Positions 36,434-49,005 of a stretch of 64,000 bases of DNA are shown in pieces; positions within the stretch are counted from its first letter, which is position 1, and each line of letters begins with the position of its first letter. Under the pieces are notes generated by a model, which saw only the letters and a list, made by a program, of their open reading frames with translations, ran no database searches and was not told the origin of the DNA. Source of the stretch: Ciborinia camelliae (taxonomy: Eukaryota; Ascomycota; Leotiomycetes; Helotiales; Sclerotiniaceae); the NCBI GenBank assembly GCA_025890175.1, contig JANPYM010000001.1:1833004-1897003 (forward strand). Reading direction: 5' to 3'. A program made the translations under genes and the position numbers.

Positions 36434-39205
36434 CTACAATCCACCTTCAAAGCCCGGAACACTACCTCCCATAAACTGACCGAAAATATCTTCGCCAAAG
36501 TAATTACCGATGTCGCCAACCCCAAATGTAATACCCATTGCCTGCTCGAATCCATCGCCCATTGCAAATCCTAAATCCATGCTGAGGGCAGGGTCGATAT
36601 TTCCTGGCATTTCTCCATAGCCTTGTAGCATTTGGGGATTCATGGGGTTGAGAGATGGGTCGTAATTAGGATATGGCTGTGGTATGGGCCAGTCGTTTTG
36701 CTGAGCCGCATATTGATTTTGATTTTCCGGACGGGGACCACCAGAGTTACCTGTCGCGACTTCGCTGAGAAGTTGGAGGGGAGTGTTAGAAGGGCTGTAG
36801 CCCGGTTGTTGTCCGTTGCGTTGTGATCCCATTTGTCGAGTAGAATTTGGATCCGTCTCGCTTGTGGCTTCCACAGAGGGATCACCGGCAGGCTTCGTGG
36901 GATCGGCGGGCTCTATATTGTGCACAGGTGTTGATTTGCCCTCTCGTTGACGATGGAACCAGTTTTTCAACATCAGGAGAACCATCAAGAATTTTGCTGC
37001 TGGTCGGGATCTTTCATCAGCCGCAGCGGCACGGAAGACCTCGACTAAATCATCGAGATAACGCTCCACTTTGATGTTTTCCTTGATGAAAACCTTTCCT
37101 AACGCTCCATTCGGATTGGCTGCGGCAAAGTACATCTTGATAAGTACCACAACAGCATAAGCCACTCTAACGAAGTGTGCAACCGGCAGGCATCGAATTA
37201 CCTCAACATCAAATTGCAGGAACGTTTCGAGGATACCGTCAATGGATGTTAAGCAGCATGATAGAGCGGCAACATGAGCTGAGGTTAAGATATCTGGGGT
37301 TTCTGAAGCTCCATGGAATGTCTCTTCAGTGAAGGGTGGCTTGAATTCCTCGACATTATGATCAACATGCATAGCAACTTCATGCATATAAAGGTTGATT
37401 ACATGTTCCGTCAATTTCAAGGATGCTGAATGACACTGTCAGTAATCAATGTCTGATTAGTGTATATCATGACACTTACGTGTTTGAATTTCTGGAGGTA
37501 TTGAACTGCTCCATTTATCAAGCTCTTGTTCGAATCCTTTGAGAGCATACTGCACCTTTGGGTCGGCGATACTGATGCTCGCACCTGGATCATCCATTGA
37601 AAATTGTATTCCGACTTCCTCTGCAATCCGCTGACTGCGAACCCATTGGCATAATATCTTATCTGTGGGTGCCGCTTCCGGGGAATTCTCAAGTATATCA
37701 ACAGATTCCGCCATAAATGAGGTCCATCTGATGAGATTTGGTCGACGCAAACCCATAGATGCGTTGCAACATAAAAAGTAGCAGCCCAGCCAAGTACGCC
37801 TTGCCTCAATAGTTTCTGGGTCGGGATATGGCGTTCGTCGCCACGGATGATCTCTCCATAAACCTGCACTCTTCATTTTGTCAGTTCTACCGCTCTTTCC
37901 TTTCTTTCCCATCCCAATATCGATTGCCATAACTGCCGCGATATGAATAAGTTGATAGAATTTGAGCTCCTCAAAATGTTCGGGTGGCCAATACCAGAGG
38001 GTGCTGATATGAAGAGCTTGTATGAGCTCTAATGTCTTCTCGCCATTGCAAACAATGCGATCTGCATAGACGCTCATAACTTCCTTAGTCAATTGTTTTT
38101 GCAGTGATGGGTAGTTTGTGCCTGAGCTGGCGCTGAGGATAGCTAGGAATAAGATAGGCTTTGTCTTGCGAATTTCTGCAGCAGTAGTACCGGCAGGGAA
38201 GACAACAGCAGGCATGTGATGAGCCATTCTTTCAACATAACAATTAAACATTTTCGTCGCAATATCCGCCGTTATCAAGCCTCGATCCACAACATCCGCA
38301 AACTCATGGGAAGGGGCCTGTTTTGGTGGCGCGTGCCAAAGTGATTGTTGTGAATTAGGTTCAGGAGTTTTCTGTCCCAAAGGACCAGCAGTCATGAAAG
38401 AGTCAGTTGGGGTACCATCTCGACTCTCGGCATGCTTCCTCTTCTGTCCTGCCATCACCATCGGAGGTGCAGATAATGTCTGATTCTCGGATTGGGGAGC
38501 TTTAGGATAGCTAGACCAATCGGCCGAGTTCAATCTCGATTCTGGATGACCAGAGAAAGGTGATCCAAAACCTCCATTTGTGACCTGCTCATATGGATTT
38601 TGCCTTGCTGGAATATGTTGACCATGCTCGTCGAGACTACTTTCGGCTCCATGGGCTGCGGGCAAAGATGCCGATTTTGTTGCTTGCAGTGTAGCTTGCA
38701 ATGCATCAATCTTCTTCTCCAACTCGGCTACTCGACTATCGGCCTTCTTCTGTCTCTTTCGACTTGGAACAGTAACGAGGCATTGGCGGTTGGCTTTGGC
38801 GCATCGCTTGCAAGGACCATCGAAATTGTTCATATCAGGTTCGCATTTGACTTTCAATCCTCGACAAGCTTCGCAAGCTCTTGGTCGCTTTACATCGGCC
38901 GATGCATCTGCAAATATGTTTCCATCATCTGGCGTGTGGCCCGCTGATTGGGGTGTGTGGGGGATATAAATTTGAGGTTGGCTTCCATCATGAATGGGCT
39001 GATGATACTGCTGAGTGAGCTGTTGGGTTGGAGATGGGCCAGATAATCGAGGTGCGCTCGCTGGAATTTGGGCGTTTAGATCGTGGATTTCGGGGTGCGG
39101 TTGTGGCTGTTGTTGCTGTTGCTGTTGAGATTGCACAAATAAATTTGTGTTAGATTCATCTCTAAGTCTGGGATCAATTTGACCCAGATTCACATTATTT
39201 TCCAT
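36434..39205 (-). CDS. Zn2Cys6 transcription factor with fungal-specific TF domain
   Basis: Two minus-strand exons, 37480-39205 and 36434-37425, with a 54-bp intron (GTAAGT...CAG), give 905 residues. The start is the ATG at 39203-39205; a GTG two codons upstream was ignored. A Gln-rich stretch with seven consecutive Gln (about residues 27-33) precedes the DNA-binding cluster: Cys 111, 114, 121, 132, 135 and 142 in pattern CX2CX6CX10CX2CX6C, followed by the basic linker SRKRQKKADSRVAELEKKIDAL, a short coiled coil for dimerisation. Residues about 310-650 are the helical middle-homology region (LQALHISTLWYWPPEHFEEL, RRTWLGCYFLCCNASM). The last 150 residues are Asn/Gln/Gly/Pro rich, likely activating. 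Target genes are unknown; the cluster resembles War1-like weak-acid regulators in annotation memory, but I am not certain. Confidence 0.88.
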
Positions 39206-40033
39206 TATCACCGGTGTTTGTTGATGCCGATGGAGAGAATGCGACGGAAAGTATGATGCCGGTGGTCAGTCGTTGTTAGAAAATTACCTAGGTAGGCTCT
39301 AATAAGCAACCTTAAGGAATCAACGCTAGTAACCTTACACTGAAAATATCCAATTCTTTATCAGAAAAAATCGTAAAATCTTGAATTACATCCATATGAC
39401 AATTCACTAGGTAGGTAGGTATATATCGTATATATATATCATATATCACACACACACATATATATATTAGTACTTTGAATACTAGGTACATCTATTAATT
39501 ATACTTATTATATAAATTTGGACATCCATCCACAGACTGTGATTTCAATATTCACCTGGCACCCCCAATTTATGGGACATTGAAAGTGTCGGGTTAACCT
39601 ACAAACACAGAAGGAAGAAGAGAAAGAACAAATGATCAAGAATGCAACTACTTTCCAATTCCTTGGCACCTACCTAGTACTCCCATCGTCATCCAGCTTA
39701 CTAGCTCACCTACGTAAGTAGTAGGTACTACTAGTACTAGGTACCTTCTTCATTTGCTTCAAACATGATCATTCAAAACCACATCACCTGAGCCTCTCAA
39801 GAATAGCTAGGTAATCAGGTTGCATTATTACTCTACCTATATACCTCCAAAATTCTTCATCTTTTTCATTTGAAGTGGTCTATCTAGCTACCTACCCTAC
39901 CTAGTAGTATCTATCTGACTTTGACTTTTTCGGAAACTCTTGGTCTTCTGAGTTGCGGGGTATCTTAACAGTACCCAGTGAAGCCTATTATCATTATCCT
40001 CGATATTCCGGAATATACATACATACATCTATC
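39206..40033. other. Divergent promoter region
   Basis: Between the Zn2Cys6 gene and the PSI-like gene. Contains TA/CA dinucleotide runs at about 39420-39470 and dense TAGGTA/TACCTA words at 39285-39295, 39410-39420, 39665-39745 and 39895-39905. No gene seen. Confidence 0.65.
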
Positions 40034-40559
40034 ATGGAAACAAATGTATCAAGCAAATCTAGGGAGAACGGATTCTCTGATGATTTGCTGTACAAATGCT
40101 GGGGGCATCAAGAATGCGGGGATTGTTTGGCCGTAGGACCCTGTTCGTGGTGTCCAGTATCATCTACCTGCATACCAAACACATCACCAGTACATATCCT
40201 TGCGCCTATCTTCAATAGTGATGTTTGTCCTCTCTGGTCTGAAAGATGGGAGTTGCGAGCTCGACCTTTAGGTTGTCATGTTTCGACGTAAGTGTAATAG
40301 CTCAAGCTTCTCCCGCCGCATGTTTCCTATCAATCCTAATTTGGTGTTTAGGATCACTTTTTTGACATTTCTCGGAGCGATTTATGGGACTTTTCTGGCA
40401 ATTGGGCTCATTATTCTTCTGATGAGGTGCATGGGAAACGAAGAAAGAAATCAGAGGTGGTGGAAGGTGTGGGGGCGACATCGGTGGGAAAGGAAGAGGT
40501 CGGAAGTGATTGAAGAAGATGATTCTTCGGAATCTCGCCCATTATTAGGTCAAGGTTGA
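40034..40559 (+). CDS. PSI-like Cys-rich single-pass membrane protein
   Basis: Two exons, 40034-40287 and 40352-40559, joined in phase 2, encode 153 residues from ATG 40034-40036. Residues about 22-65 hold a Cys-rich PSI (plexin-semaphorin-integrin) type module: YKCWGHQECGDCLAVGPCSW followed by CPVSSTC and a later Cys. Residues about 85-112 form a membrane helix (ITFLTFLGAIYGTFLAIGLI) followed by a positively charged then acidic tail ending RPLLGQG, which could serve as a dileucine-type sorting signal. There is no N-terminal signal peptide, so the PSI-like part reaching the lumen would need the helix to act as a reverse signal-anchor. Similar small fungal proteins exist without assigned function. 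The intron lies in a region that is open in another frame, so splicing rests on the phase match and the hydrophobic continuation. Confidence 0.7.
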
Positions 40560-41536
40560 ATTAAACATTGAACTATCTCCGGCAAAGTATTCTTCTATTG
40601 ACTATGAATACATGATTCAGAAATTGGCTTGGTAGCTTTTCCCCCTTGTTCTCCTGGGTCTTTCAACTTCTAAATCCCCGCTCCATAGAGCTTTTCAATG
40701 TCTGACTTTTCAACAGCGGTTGGAAGGCTCTCCAAGACACACTCGCTTCGTGGAGCTTTTCAGCGCCTGAATTCTGAAGGATAATTCAAAAAGGTCCTCC
40801 TTGGCCCAATATCTCTTTTATACTTTCTTCAGCGCCCCTCTAATCCCTCATCAATTCTTTTGTTGACTTTTTCTTCATCCCTCATACTCCCCCCCCAACA
40901 CCACCTCCAATATCTTCTCCGAATATACCCCCATGTTTCCTTTACCGGCTCTCGAATCTTTCCCTTCGATTCTCCCTCTCACCATCCTCTCCCGGTTTCC
41001 CTCCCACCTTCAACTTATCTCCTGATCGCAAGCCATCAGATTTCCGTCCCATAGATTATTTCTTTGTCTAACCCCTCAAGAATAATCCAAACATTCTCCT
41101 GCTTCTGAAGTATTCTAAGAAAATACTTTTTTCACCCGAAAAGTAACCTTCCGAGAACAATCCATAAGCTCCTTTGGGCCCCAGACATTCGAAGGAAATA
41201 CACCGGAAGTGTTGTTTGGGTTGGTTGGGTGTATGTATGGGTTGGCGGTTATGGTGGAGAGGAGCTAATAAGCCAACTTTGGATTTATATCTTCGTTCTC
41301 AAGAGAGTCGCCCAATTCCTTCCTCACATTGCCATGAATACAATGAAGTCTCTTTAAGTATTATTATGGTTAAGATGAAACAATGAAGCATTTAAGAACA
41401 AACATAGATTTGATAAAAGTTTCAATAGTATTTATTTAAAAAGCAAAAATGAAATTGGAAAATTGCTAATGGACAGCGACTTCACGGAATTTTAGAAAGG
41501 TACCGTAGATCACGGATGGCTCACAAATTTTATACC
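40560..41536. other. Intergenic region, convergent 3' ends
   Basis: About 980 bp, pyrimidine-rich around 40800-41000; no gene or repeat of note. Confidence 0.65.
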
Positions 41537-41824
41537 TTATCCAGAGCTCACTGGTGGAATGATTGCAACCTCATCCCCATCCTTGATAATTATTTCCGTA
41601 TCATCAGAGCCTGCCTCTGGGATATCAACATACTCTAAGTTGATAGTCACCAGGCAGCTTTGAAGCACCTTGTCTCTCATTCCACCGTAACGATTCTCTA
41701 AAGTCTCGAATAATTGCGATAGAGGTAGAGGTGCACTAAGAGCCTCGGAATCCTTAGATGTGTATGAGCTAGCGGTAGCAAAGTAAAGGATTGTGAATTG
41801 TTCTTCTTTGGTAGAGTCAGACAT
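41537..41824 (-). CDS. Molybdopterin synthase small (sulfur carrier) subunit, MoaD-like
   Basis: 95 residues from ATG 41822-41824 (MSDSTKEEQFTILYF). It has the ubiquitin-like beta-grasp of MoaD/MOCS2A: FTILYFATASSYT, the LFETLENRYG helix, SCLVTINLEYVD and the acidic loop IIKDGDEVAIIPPVSSG at the end. In molybdenum-cofactor synthesis the C-terminal glycine is thiocarboxylated and donates sulfur to precursor Z. Here the terminus reads Ser-Ser-Gly rather than Gly-Gly; the last Gly, the one that carries the sulfur, is kept. An in-frame ATG at 41974 would add 50 residues, including a Phe/Leu-rich stretch not seen in the family, so I prefer the internal start. Divergent from the mitochondrial RNase gene. 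Confidence 0.82.
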   Translation of the reverse strand: MSDSTKEEQFTILYFATASSYTSKDSEALSAPLPLSQLFETLENRYGGMRDKVLQSCLVTINLEYVDIPEAGSDDTEIIIKDGDEVAIIPPVSSG

Positions 41825-42353
41825 GGTCCCCAAAATATCTGTATGGGAGAATTCATTAGCCGCGCACCATGATTCGAATAAAAATACGAATATGCAAAGG
41901 TTATGAGTAGTCAGAGATCTTGGTGTAGACCACAGTGAAATCTCGTCGAAACGATCAATCTTCAGGTAATACATGCTAAAGTTTGTTCATCATACAAAGT
42001 GTATTGTGATGGAAGGGAAGGTGTCGAATGATACTAGACAAATAGGAATAGATCTTACCTCGATATAAAAGTTCAATGTTTATATGATGAAAATGATAAT
42101 AGAATAGTGGTCGTGGGTAGATTTACCATTGATGTTCTTCCAAGAAAAAATAGTTCGAATTAAAAACTAAATACAATCTGGAGCTTGGGCCACATTTTAA
42201 TCACTTCACGTGCAAACGCGATAACATCGTGTAAAACAATTAATTATCTTATCTGCTCAATTAATCGGAGAAATTTTGTTGGTCGAATATCTTTCTTTAT
42301 GTTGCCAGAAGCTACATAAGTGTCAACCCGCCATTACCACAGTTGCGGAAACT
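41825..42353. other. Divergent promoter region
   Basis: Between the MoaD-like and RNase II genes. TTATCTTATCTGCT at about 42246-42259 has GATA cores but does not match the iron-type ATCWGATAA. Confidence 0.6.
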
Positions 42354-45300
42354 ATGTTGAGGACCTCCCGGCTCCCAAGACGGAATGTGCAACCATTCGT
42401 ATGCTGGAAATGTCTTGCAACCCTTCATTCGGGGGTAACACCTGGGGGGCGACGACTGCTACAAGGCCTGGATAAAGATGGCCAATTGAGGTCAAAACAG
42501 ATAGTATTGAAGCGAGATACGAAGCCATTCAGCACTAGCTATGCAGTATGTAGAACTGTCTCTTTGTTATAATCTACTTCTCTGACCCTGTTTCCAGCTA
42601 CGAGCCGTGACAGAGACGCAAAATAACCAGCTTCCCCATTCGTCAGATATTTTGTCAATACGAAAGAGAGAGCTGGTACCGATCAGGGAGGGGCTAAGAG
42701 CTTGGGAAACAGAGAATGCTAGTCCATTTGTTCCTGTCACAATTAATGATGATGCTGAACCTGGAACTTTGGAAAATTCTACCACTCGGATCCAAGACAC
42801 AAAGTTCGAAATTGACGAGGAAGATGCAGTGGATGATGGCATTGCTAATTTTGGGATTGATGATTTGGTCGATGTTGGAAGCAGGCGCGGATTCCTCATT
42901 CCTGGAGATCTCGTTGAAGTTATGTGTGTCTATACGTCCCGTCGCCCCCAGCATATGCAAATGAAGAACTAACGTAAGCCGATTAGTGGCAAAGGTCAGA
43001 GAAATGAACTTGCTATATACCTACGCGATGTCGACAGGTTAGCCGAGTTTTATACAATTTCTGGTCTTATTGTTAAGGGTTCCTTGAAATCCACACAATT
43101 TTATGTACCAAGCTTCGTTGGGAATGACGATCTTGCCATGATTCGTCCATTTTTGCCATCACCCGATACTGAACCATTGGAGATTTCAAATGTTCAGAAA
43201 TTTGAGCAACAAGTTCCTAGAGAAGTAAGCAAGCCCTTAGTGGAAAAGATGCTCAAGTTCTGGGGGAAATCTGAAGAGATTTATCAATGCACTTCTTCCA
43301 GGCTTGATCGTGCTCATAGTCTTGTTGCTAAAGATAAATCCTTTCGGTATGCTACACTCGACGAGCTAGCCAATGAGATTTTTAAAACAAAAATTCCGAA
43401 AACCAAGGACGGTACATATTCTTACCCTGCTTTATATGCTTTGCATCGTTCTCTTATGCGCGATGAAATTGGCGTTCGGCCACAATTGAGAGGGGCAACT
43501 AGAACGGGCGGGCAGTACGAATTCAGCTCCAAAGCAGAGGTGGAAAACATTATCAATGCTGTCGAGGAGGTTCGCAATTATCAAAAGACTTCGACGGACC
43601 TCGAGCTTCGGACGAGCTCCATACCGAAATGGGTCAAAGAGTGCCAGGAATTTATAGACCAGAGTCGCAAATCACATCAACTCACAACACATGGTACCAT
43701 CAAACCGCTGATTGTATCGGCTAATTATAACAGCTTTCAACGAAAAACCGTTCCGTCTCCATTTACAGAATTTATAAAATCATGGGCGGCCTTCCGGACC
43801 ATTGATCGTAACTCTACAATAAATGCAGCGGGATCTGCCCTTCTTCGAGCCATAGCTCGATACGAGGGCCTTCCATTGAACCAAAGTACTGCGTGGACTT
43901 TCTTGCAAGAAATCGGTGAGATTCAGCCTACAACGAACCGAGTAGCCTACGATCTTCGGATTCACGACCATGGGTATAATGATACCTATCAGGAAGACTG
44001 TTTTACTTCAGAAGACAGTATGTCAGCCCTTAGAAAGGATTTTTCTCTGCCTGTTTACTGTATTGATGCTGCAAGTGCTCATGAGGTTGACGATGGAGTG
44101 TCAATTGAGCGCACTGAAACACCAAATGAGTATTGGGTCCATGTTCATGCAGCCGATCCTGCGTCACGATTAGTAGCGAAGGGTAAGAGTGTGGACGATA
44201 TCGCAAATCGAACCGAAACGGTTTACGCACCCGAAGAGGTACATTTCTTGTTGCCGTCTGACTTCGTGCAAAATAACCTCAGTCTTGATACGAACCGTCC
44301 CTCTTTAACATTTAGCGCGAAGATGAATTTAAACGGCGATATATTGGAGACACACATATCTCCACGCACCATTCTTGATGTAAAATACATAACGCCTAAT
44401 GTAGTTGAGGAAGTTATCAAAGGGAGCAATTATAAAAATCCTGCAATAACTACCACTACAAACACCGTTGGGGTACCAATCGCCCCCGCTCCGGAGAAAA
44501 GGGCCATGCTCCAGAGTCATCAGCTTTCTCGAGAGCAAAAGGAAGACCTTCGAATTCTACACAAGATTGGCGATGCTCGGTTCAAGCAACGTATAGCCCA
44601 AGGAGGTGTCTCCATGAACAATGCCAAAATTGACTTATCGATCTCGCCTATAACTGGGAGCATTCAGATACAGAAAGAGGAATCCAGTAGTCCGGAGCCG
44701 AGAGTAGACGCAGTTGCACCGCTTATGTTAATCGCTGCCGAGGTCGCAGCACAATGGTGCCATGACAGAGGTATTCCAATCCCTTATCGTATCACTCCTC
44801 GCAACATAAGCAAAAAAGATCTGTTGGGGTTCTACAGGGAAGTTGTATTACCATCATTAGACGAATATAACCGTCCTCCAGTCGACATTGCTTTAAAATA
44901 TTTCCAATTGCTTGGCCCAGTACTCCCTTCCACCACCCCAGGTCCACATATAGCAGTCGGCGTCGAGATGATGGCCAAGTGTACAAGCCCTTTACGTCGA
45001 TATGGAGACTTGTTACTCCACTGGCAGATTCAAGCAGCACTTAGGGAAGAAGCACGTTTAGGGCATAATCTCATCGGTAACATGAAGGAAGACTTCCTTC
45101 CCTTCTCAAAAGCCAAGCTTGATCGCATCATATCGCATCTCGATGCTCGTGAAAGAATGATAAAACAAGGCAACAGGGACTCTATTAAACATTGGCTATG
45201 CCATTTCTTGGTCCGCGCATGGCAATTCAAGGAGGCTTCCCTGCCACCTACATTCCGTATTGTTGTCCAAGAAGATGTCAGATTTGAGAGAACATGGGGA

Positions 45301-45456
45301 AAGCTGGACTTCTTTGATGCCTCGGCAAACTTGGTAGGATCTGAGACTTTTAATATTGAGGATGTCAAAGCCGGCGAAGTGTTAGAAGTTGAATTGGAGG
45401 ATGTCAATGTATACTCACGCAGCATAACTGTCAAAGCGATTCGTCGTTTGACATAA
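42354..45456 (+). CDS. Mitochondrial RNase II family exoribonuclease (Dss1/cyt-4 type)
   Basis: Three exons, 42354-42545, 42598-42923 and 42987-45456, give 995 residues. The second intron's donor (GTGTGT at 42924) is the least certain junction; it was chosen because it keeps phase and leaves a CTAAC branch-point before TTAG. The N-terminus (MLRTSRLPRRNVQPFVCWKC) is basic and lacks acids, as in a mitochondrial presequence. The RNB catalytic domain covers about residues 515-870, with the metal-binding AHEVDDGVSIE motif near 535 and the CTSPLRRYGDLLLHWQI motif near 840. In Saccharomyces Dss1 is the nuclease of the mitochondrial degradosome and in Neurospora cyt-4 acts in mitochondrial RNA splicing and turnover. 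An S1-like C-terminus follows. The assignment to the mitochondrial branch rests on the presequence and overall layout. Confidence 0.88.
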
Positions 45457-46054
45457 TCATTATCGAACTTATTATTATTGTGTATCGAGCTAGTGTATAT
45501 AGAACTATTTTATATCAACAATCATTATACAAATCCTTACTCATACATGGTTGGACATGCCGAAATATCGATATGCCTGTTCCATTTGCACCTTTTTTGA
45601 TTCACCAGTAGGTGCACGGATTCATTGAACGCTTCCCTTCTTTTCAAAATGTATGATCTCATTGTTTAATCTATAATAACCTTAAACAATTCATTCATTT
45701 CACCCAATCTTAAGGGCTGATAAATTAAAATGGATGTCATTCAAAGGCATGGATGCAGCAGATGATCATGATTTTGACCAATTTGAAATCACCATTGCTA
45801 CTTTTCTTCGCGTCAGGAATGCTGTTGTCATTTTTACATTCCACGGAGCAATTCTGTTGACTGGAATTTTGCCTCGTTCCAATCAAATTTCGATCAGTTT
45901 AATCCCCATCAACAAACTTCTTTCTCATTTTGCTCATTCATTCACTTATTTCATACAATATTTACAACTCCACGACGTTCTTACTCCAGTCGGCCATTGT
46001 ATCTCGATTCTCTTTATCCCCACTATATATATATAATCAATTATATCCATACCG
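45457..46054. other. Intergenic region, tandem genes
   Basis: About 600 bp; TATATATATA lies 25 bp upstream of the next start codon. No other feature seen. Confidence 0.65.
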
Positions 46055-46762
46055 ATGCACCTACACACCTCCCTTCTCGTCCCCGTCCTCGCCCTCCTCA
46101 CAAACGCCCAATTCATCTCCTTTCCATCGATAGACATCGAAGTCCCATCCATACCCGATCCTAAATCATTTGCCGTGCCTGCTTATACAGCCAACGGCCA
46201 CTTATCCTCAACTTCATTTTCATCATCTTCCAGCTCTTTTGCAGACGGCCAGGGAGGTACCAGTTTATCACAAATTAGCACGACGTGTAACGCGGACTCG
46301 AAATGTGAGACGCAAGTCAATGGTATCGTTAATGGAACGGTTGTGGGTGAATCACGTATTGTGACGTCGACAGTTAAGAGGGCGAGGACGAGTACGAGTA
46401 GTAGTACTAGTGCCAGTGCTATTGGGAGTGGAAGTGCTAGTGGGAGTGGGAGTGGACAACAACCGAGTGAAACTCCGGAGCCGGTGGTAAATGGAGGGCT
46501 ACTTGGGGGAAATGCGAATCTGGCGGCAAGTGGAACAGCAGGGAGTACAGTGGTTGTTACGGGGTCGCCTACAGTAACGGCAAAAGCAGAGCGGGCGAGT
46601 AGTGAGGCTGGGAGGAGGCTGGATGGCACGGTATATTACTCTTCTTGTTTGTTTTGTTCTTTGGAGGAGGTTGAATGGTTAAACAAAGCTAATTGACGTG
46701 ATTTATAGGATAGAATCATCATGTTAGCACTTGGGATTGTGATGGGAGATTTCATGCTGTAG
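46055..46762 (+). CDS. Ser/Gly-rich GPI-anchored cell surface protein
   Basis: Two exons, 46055-46630 and 46709-46762, phase 0, give 209 residues. An N-terminal signal peptide (MHLHTSLLVPVLALLTNAQ) is followed by a Pro/Ile-rich segment, then Ser/Thr/Gly-rich sequence suited to O-glycosylation, with two Cys (TTCNADSKC) and three Asn-X-Thr/Ser sites at most. The second exon adds a short hydrophobic end (IIMLALGIVMGDFML) that looks like a GPI-attachment signal, with small residues before it as cleavage site. Without the second exon the chain ends in an unrelated tail, so splicing (GTATAT...TATAG) is favoured. Such proteins sit in the plasma membrane or cell wall; no specific function is implied. 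Confidence 0.72.
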
Positions 46763-47610
46763 TAACTGGCTTTGAATCGTCTATATTTTTTGTCATTCTA
46801 TTTGACAGGATTTTCTAGAAATTGGTGTGGGCCATTGAGCTGTTCTTGGTTTAAGAGCATAGAGACAGCACAAAATTTGCATACCAGCTTTGGCATTTCG
46901 AATCTAGGCATGGAATTTCTTGAAAGATTTTCATGATTTTGGCACAAGGCTCGCTGGTGGTAATACTAGTACGCTGGTGCGATAAATACCCATTTCATCT
47001 GAATCCTGATACGATACCCAGATTCTTTTCTGCCCCCAAAAACTACCAAAAACTACCAAAAGTTTAAGGGGACTCTTTTGCATGAGACTCTTTTATCCGA
47101 ACCAGGTGAATTGATTCTGCAGGAAAAAATTGTTTTTCTTTATAAGCCAAGCAGAGAACGAAGCCGTTTGAGAGAATGGGGCGTGAAAATCCAAAACACT
47201 ATCGTTGAATTAATCTGGCTGCTGGGTTATTTCTTAGATGTGCAAAAAGGCAAATCAATTAAGATTATCTTGCGGTTTAAAAAAAGATTTGCCAAAATGA
47301 TGAATCATTGCCACCATTCCAACTTCTCATTTGTGCATGAGGTTGTACCCAATATCCTGTTTAACGACTTCGAGTTTCATTTGATGACCAGAGGCCCTCG
47401 CATCAATAACTCCGCTACATATTGGTTGAAGGTTGAGTTATTTTTCAAATTGATATCGAGTAGCGAAGGCGAGTGAATATGGAAGACCTTTCAACTCGCT
47501 TGGTTGAGTTTGCTCTGTTTGAACACTTTTGAATTCTTCTTCATAAGGTATCCTAAACAATTAAATTATATACAATTATGCTAATCTCATATAGCCATCC
47601 TATCCCAATC
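46763..47610. other. Intergenic region, convergent 3' ends
   Basis: Boundary between the GPI-protein gene and the siderophore cluster. A 132-codon open frame at 47078-47476 begins only at a TTG and shows no family resemblance, so it was not called. Nothing else seen. Confidence 0.6.
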
Positions 47611-49005
47611 TTACAGCTTTGCATTCCAAGCCGCCCGATCCGCAGATTCTAATGGCTGGTTCCTTCCGTCCCAAAATAGAGGGCAAAGTTGAAACCATTT
47701 TTCCCGACTACAAATTGAATGGACGGATCGTTTGTGACCCAGATCAACATATTTTCCAATGGTAAGACCTTGGGCATTCTCATATGATAGAATGGTGGTA
47801 CCTGTTGCTTTTGGCTCTCCAACTGCGTTTGCAGTTCGTGGATCGTCTAGAAATACATAATGGATACAGCTTGAGTACCACGCGTTGACCCGTTGTGGGC
47901 CACGGAATGATGCGTCACCGACGAGGGAGTGCCGTCCACGGTCATAATCTCCGGCGTTATAGTGAGCCCCATAGTGATCCTCCTATGAATGAAATATCAG
48001 TATTATTTTCGGACGAGAGAAAACGCAAGGAGAAATATGGGAATTTACTTTTGCCCAGTAGAGCTCAAAATAGGCGAACCGAGTCTCATTAAAACGTCCA
48101 AACAAGCAAAGAACGTGAGGATCAAAATGCAATTTGCGTAGATACTCACGATGCTGATCCAAAGTTCCCGTTTCATTCCAACCCTTAGCGACACGTGGAT
48201 CGTTTTGCCACCCGTTGAAGAGTTTCAAATGTGCATCATCTTCCCAATCAATTACTTCGAGAGAAAAGTGTTCGTCGAGTTCGGGAATGAAGCGGCTATA
48301 GCAAATGGAACCTGGGGCTGGCTTGGGGCGTCGTGTTGGATGACGGGTATATACAGCTTCCTCAGGAAATTTCATGGTGAGCTGGTAGTTCTCGGGCATG
48401 ACGGGATATTGGGCGAGAGATCCTCGGAAGAGTCCGTCGGTGCCATCTCCGACTACCCAAATTGGACGAGAGCCCAATGGTGAGGCTGCTCCTTGCCAGA
48501 ATGCACTTCGAAGAATTAATAACTCTTCAGTGGGTACGGCTGTTGCTGCCGCGCTTGAAAAACGCCATGGTTTTGGATGTTCGATTGCCAAACCAGTAGT
48601 TAACAGTTCGCTGCGAATAAGGTCGTTTTCAGAACCAAGAAGAGCAAGTCGGAAATACTCCAATGTGGGATGAGCAAGATATATTGTGTGGACCAAATTC
48701 CAGATCTGCCCCAAAGAAGGCGAATTGCTCCCCGTCCATTGGAAAGTAGTTTGCGGGCTTCGACATGCTCGTGCCCATGAAGTATTATCAGATAGGGGCG
48801 GACACTCATCTGCGCGCCTGGACGATAAATCGAGCCATGAGAGGGAATCGGAATGTAGTGGTTGTGGTAAAGACTTCTTAGCTGTGGGTTGGCTATCCAG
48901 TTTCAAAGTGTGTCTGGCTGGCGTCGCTCCGGGGAAGGTGTGTACTCGATATGTGGTCAGAAAAGGGTGTGGTAGTTTTACCAGAGGATATTTGTGTGGT
49001 GCCAT
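47611..49005 (-). CDS. sidF: SidF-like N5-hydroxyornithine acyltransferase
   Basis: Two minus-strand exons, 48049-49005 and 47611-47982, with a 66-bp intron (GTAAAT...ATAG), phase 0, give 442 residues, close to Aspergillus SidF. The C-terminal half (about residues 250-435) is the IucB/aerobactin-type acetyltransferase: [31 protein letters not shown], then [55 protein letters not shown]. In Aspergillus SidF puts an anhydromevalonyl group on N5-hydroxyornithine to give the building block of fusarinine. SidL-type acetyltransferases share the fold, so family alone is ambiguous; the neighbouring SidH-like and SidD-like genes make SidF the better call. The last three residues are AKL, a peroxisomal PTS1 form. 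It is transcribed away from the SidH-like gene. Confidence 0.85.

Noticed and set aside
40860..41054. Pro/Ser/His-rich 64-codon ORF
   Set aside because: Lies in a pyrimidine-rich 3' flank and has no coding character.
42246..42259. TTATCTTATCTGCT between the MoaD-like and RNase genes as an iron GATA site
   Set aside because: It does not match ATCWGATAA (final bases differ) and the adjacent genes are not iron-related.
47078..47476. 132-codon plus-strand open frame next to the sidF-like gene
   Set aside because: It begins only at TTG, has no ATG near the start, and I see no resemblance to any family.
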